Positions 62,151-64,000 of a stretch of DNA of 64,000 nucleotides are shown one piece after another. The stretch is from a bacterium (GTDB taxonomy: Bacteria > Planctomycetota > UBA1135 > UBA2386), in contig JAUILN010000021.1 in NCBI GenBank assembly GCA_030432695.1, positions 62,001 to 126,000 of the forward strand. The letters are read 5' to 3'. The notes beneath the pieces were generated by a model. It was not told where the DNA came from. It saw only the letters and a list, made by a program, of their open reading frames with translations, and ran no database searches. Each line of letters begins with the position of its first letter. Within the stretch, counting starts at the first letter, position 1. The position numbers and the translations under genes were made by a program.

Positions 62151-63797
62151 ATGATCGAGTTCAACACCCATCCGGACCGCTACCGCCACTGGACGCTGAG
62201 CGTCGAGGGTGGCGTCGCGCGCCTCGCGCTCGCCGTCGACAACGAGCACCCGTTCAAGGACGGCTACGAGCTGAAGCTCAACAGCTACGACCTCGGCGTC
62301 GACATCGAGCTGTCCGACGTGGTCACCCGGCTGCGTTTCGAGCACCCCGAGGTGAAGGCCCTGGTCGTCACCAGCCAGCTAGACCGCGTGTTCTGCGCGG
62401 GAGCCAACATCGGGATGCTTTCGGCCTCGACCCATCCCTTCAAGGTGAACTTCTGCAAGTTCACCAACGAGACCCGGCTGGCGCTCGAGGACCTGAGCCA
62501 CAACGGCGGGATCCGCACCCTCGCCGCGGTGAATGGGCCGTGCGCTGGGGGTGGCTACGAGCTGGCGATCGCCTGTGACGAGATCCACCTGGTCGACGAC
62601 AACAGCTCCGCGGTCTCGCTGCCCGAGGTGCCGCTGCTCGGCGTGCTGCCCGGCACCGGCGGCCTGACCCGACTGGTCGACAAGCGCAAGATCCGCCGCG
62701 ACCTGGCCGACGTGTTCTCGACCCTCGCCGAAGGCGTGCGTGGCAAGCGCGCCAAGAAGTGGCACCTCGTCGACGAGGTCTGGTCGCGGACGAAGTTCGG
62801 CGAGAAGGTCCAGGCCCGTGCCGAGGAGATCGCCAGCTCCGGCGAGGACCGCAGCGACCGCCAGGGCATCGAGTGGAAGCCGGTCGAGCGCCAGATCGGC
62901 GAGGACGACGGCAAGGTGACCTACTCCTACAAGTACGTCGACCTGCTGGTCGAGCCGGCCGAGCGCAAGGCGACGCTCACGGTGAAGACGCCGGACGGCG
63001 CACAGCCGCAGACCCCTGGCGACCTGCAGGCGGCCGGCTGCGAGGCCTGGTTCCTGCGCGCCTTCAAGGAACTCGACGACGCGCTGTGCCAACTGCGCTT
63101 CGAGCACGAGGACATCGGCCTGGTCCTGCTGCAGACCCGCGGCTCGCTCGATGCCGTCCTCGACGCCGAGAAGGCGCTGGTCGGCATGCTCGACTCGAGC
63201 TGGCTGGCTCGCGAGACGGTCAGCTACGTGGCCCGTGTCTGCCGTCGCCTCGACCTGACCGCCAAGAGCTTCTTCGCGCTGCTCGACCGCGAGTCGGCCT
63301 TCGGTGGCGTGCTTCTCGAGCTGGCGCTCGGCGGCGACCGCATCTACGGCATCGACGACCCCGACCACCCGGTCCACCTCGCGATCGGCCCGCTCGCCGA
63401 CGGCCACCTGCCGATGAGCAACGGCCTGACGCGCCTGCAGAGCCGCTTCCTGGCCGACCCCGAGCACGCCGCGAAGCTGCAGAAGGAACAGCCGCGACTC
63501 GACACCACCGAGGCCGACGAGCAGGGCCTGCTGACCTTCCTGGTCGAGGACATCGACTGGGACGACGACCTGCGCATCGCCTGCGAGGAGCGGGTCTCGC
63601 TGAGCCCCGACGCCCTCACCGGCATGGAGGCCTCGCTGCGCTTCGGCGGCGGCGAGACCTGTGACAGCAAGATCTTCGGGCGCCTGAGCGCCTGGCAGAA
63701 CTGGATCTTCACGCGCCCCAACGCCACCGGCGAACAGGGTGCGCTGGTTTGCTACGGCAAGCCGGAGACCGCGACCTTCGACTGGAGAAGAACGTGA
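62151..63797 (+). CDS. boxC: 2,3-Epoxybenzoyl-CoA dihydrolase (BoxC)
   Basis: A 548-residue double-crotonase-fold enzyme that opens the epoxide ring of 2,3-epoxybenzoyl-CoA with two waters, giving 3,4-dehydroadipyl-CoA semialdehyde and formate. The N-terminal half has the BoxC blocks YRHWTLSV, KLNSYDLGVDIEL, VNFCKFTNETR, AAVNGPCAGGGYELA, VSLPEVPLLGVLPGTGGLTR and EGVRGKRAKKWHLVDEV. Length fits BoxC (about 550), and boxB follows with a GTGA overlap. The ATG at 62151 matches the family N-terminus. A candidate operator lies upstream. Confidence 0.94.
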   Translation: MIEFNTHPDRYRHWTLSVEGGVARLALAVDNEHPFKDGYELKLNSYDLGVDIELSDVVTRLRFEHPEVKALVVTSQLDRVFCAGANIGMLSASTHPFKVNFCKFTNETRLALEDLSHNGGIRTLAAVNGPCAGGGYELAIACDEIHLVDDNSSAVSLPEVPLLGVLPGTGGLTRLVDKRKIRRDLADVFSTLAEGVRGKRAKKWHLVDEVWSRTKFGEKVQARAEEIASSGEDRSDRQGIEWKPVERQIGEDDGKVTYSYKYVDLLVEPAERKATLTVKTPDGAQPQTPGDLQAAGCEAWFLRAFKELDDALCQLRFEHEDIGLVLLQTRGSLDAVLDAEKALVGMLDSSWLARETVSYVARVCRRLDLTAKSFFALLDRESAFGGVLLELALGGDRIYGIDDPDHPVHLAIGPLADGHLPMSNGLTRLQSRFLADPEHAAKLQKEQPRLDTTEADEQGLLTFLVEDIDWDDDLRIACEERVSLSPDALTGMEASLRFGGGETCDSKIFGRLSAWQNWIFTRPNATGEQGALVCYGKPETATFDWRRT

Positions 63798-64000
63798 GCA
63801 CCGTCGACCTCGAAGCCAAGATCCCGAACAACGTCGGTCTGCGCGACAACAAGCGCCTGCTGCGCGCCCTCGAGCACTGGCAGCCCGCCTTCCTCCAGTG
63901 GTGGAAGGAGATGGGGCCGACCCAGTGGAACGAGGACCAGGTCTATCTGCGCACCGCCGTCGGCGTGGGCAAGGGTGGCTGGGCGCACTTCGACTACGTG
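63794..64000 (+). CDS. boxB: Benzoyl-CoA 2,3-epoxidase BoxB (5' part, cut by window edge)
   Basis: A GTG start overlapping the boxC stop (GTGA at 63794-63797) opens 69 codons that match the BoxB N-terminus: KIPNNVGLRDNKRL, LRALEHWQPAFLQWWKEMGP and VYLRTAVGV. BoxB is the diiron oxygenase that epoxidises benzoyl-CoA with electrons from BoxA. The gene continues past the window. Confidence 0.92.
   Translation, partial: MSTVDLEAKIPNNVGLRDNKRLLRALEHWQPAFLQWWKEMGPTQWNEDQVYLRTAVGVGKGGWAHFDYV

Noticed and set aside
1-64000. CRISPR arrays, tRNA or rRNA genes
   Set aside because: No regularly spaced direct repeats, no cloverleaf-like segments ending in a T-loop consensus, and no rRNA sequence were seen by eye.

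Overview
The window reads as chromosomal DNA from a high-G+C member of the Planctomycetota. The best markers are a DUF1501 / pre-peptidase-domain / DUF1549-DUF1553 / WD40-cytochrome gene run (8.8-16.8 kb), two ECF sigma factors paired with unusual partners, and many large secreted proteins. The exact lineage cannot be read from this sequence. Reading direction changes often, and high G+C produces very long open frames on the wrong strand, which I left out.

Layout. 1-8.7 kb: a cbb3-type cytochrome c oxidase locus: a SafE-like membrane protein facing ccoI-ccoS-ccoNO (fused)-ccoQ-ccoP, then ccoG and a 42-residue membrane peptide. 8.8-16.8 kb: a four-gene planctomycete secreted/cytochrome operon. 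16.8-20.2 kb: nitroreductase, dihydroorotate-dehydrogenase-like protein, alpha/beta hydrolase and a BtuF-like binding protein. 20.2-25.8 kb: an ECF sigma factor translationally coupled to a 1649-residue alpha-2-macroglobulin whose N-terminus looks like a cytoplasmic anti-sigma segment. 25.9-33.7 kb: an SDR enzyme, a membrane protein, an FG-GAP repeat protein, a lipoprotein SGNH hydrolase, a small secreted protein, a carboxypeptidase-regulatory-like protein and a DUF1772 protein.

33.7-39.5 kb is a plastic region. It has an NmrA-like pseudogene and an AraC-like pseudogene that have lost their facing 5' ends, an IS66 remnant, a visibly lower-G+C three-gene cassette (cysteine-rich exported protein, membrane-anchored beta-domain protein, MauE/DoxX-like protein with CGCWG) and an IS91-type transposase remnant.

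39.5-52.2 kb: GHL10-type glycosidase, TPR-PDZ protein, EEP-family phosphatase/nuclease, a tandem pair of secreted paralogues, a BoxR-like HTH-shikimate-kinase regulator, an arsenate-reductase/LMW-phosphatase-like protein, an HtrA-like protease, a YihY/BrkB protein and GlpD. 52.2-58.1 kb: secreted proteins around a GH81 beta-1,3-glucanase. 58.3-62.0 kb: a second ECF sigma factor, divergent from a Ser/Thr kinase. 62.0-64.0 kb: boxC and the start of boxB, the aerobic benzoyl-CoA (epoxide) pathway.

How the genes work together. The cbb3 genes form one respiratory unit with its copper and heme assembly factors. The BoxR-like regulator 15 kb from boxCB shares a 12-base near-palindrome (11/12 identical) with the boxC upstream region, suggesting one regulon. 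At least six secreted proteins here end in the same roughly 90-110-residue C-terminal module, which may be a surface-attachment or export tag. No tRNA, rRNA or CRISPR array was seen.
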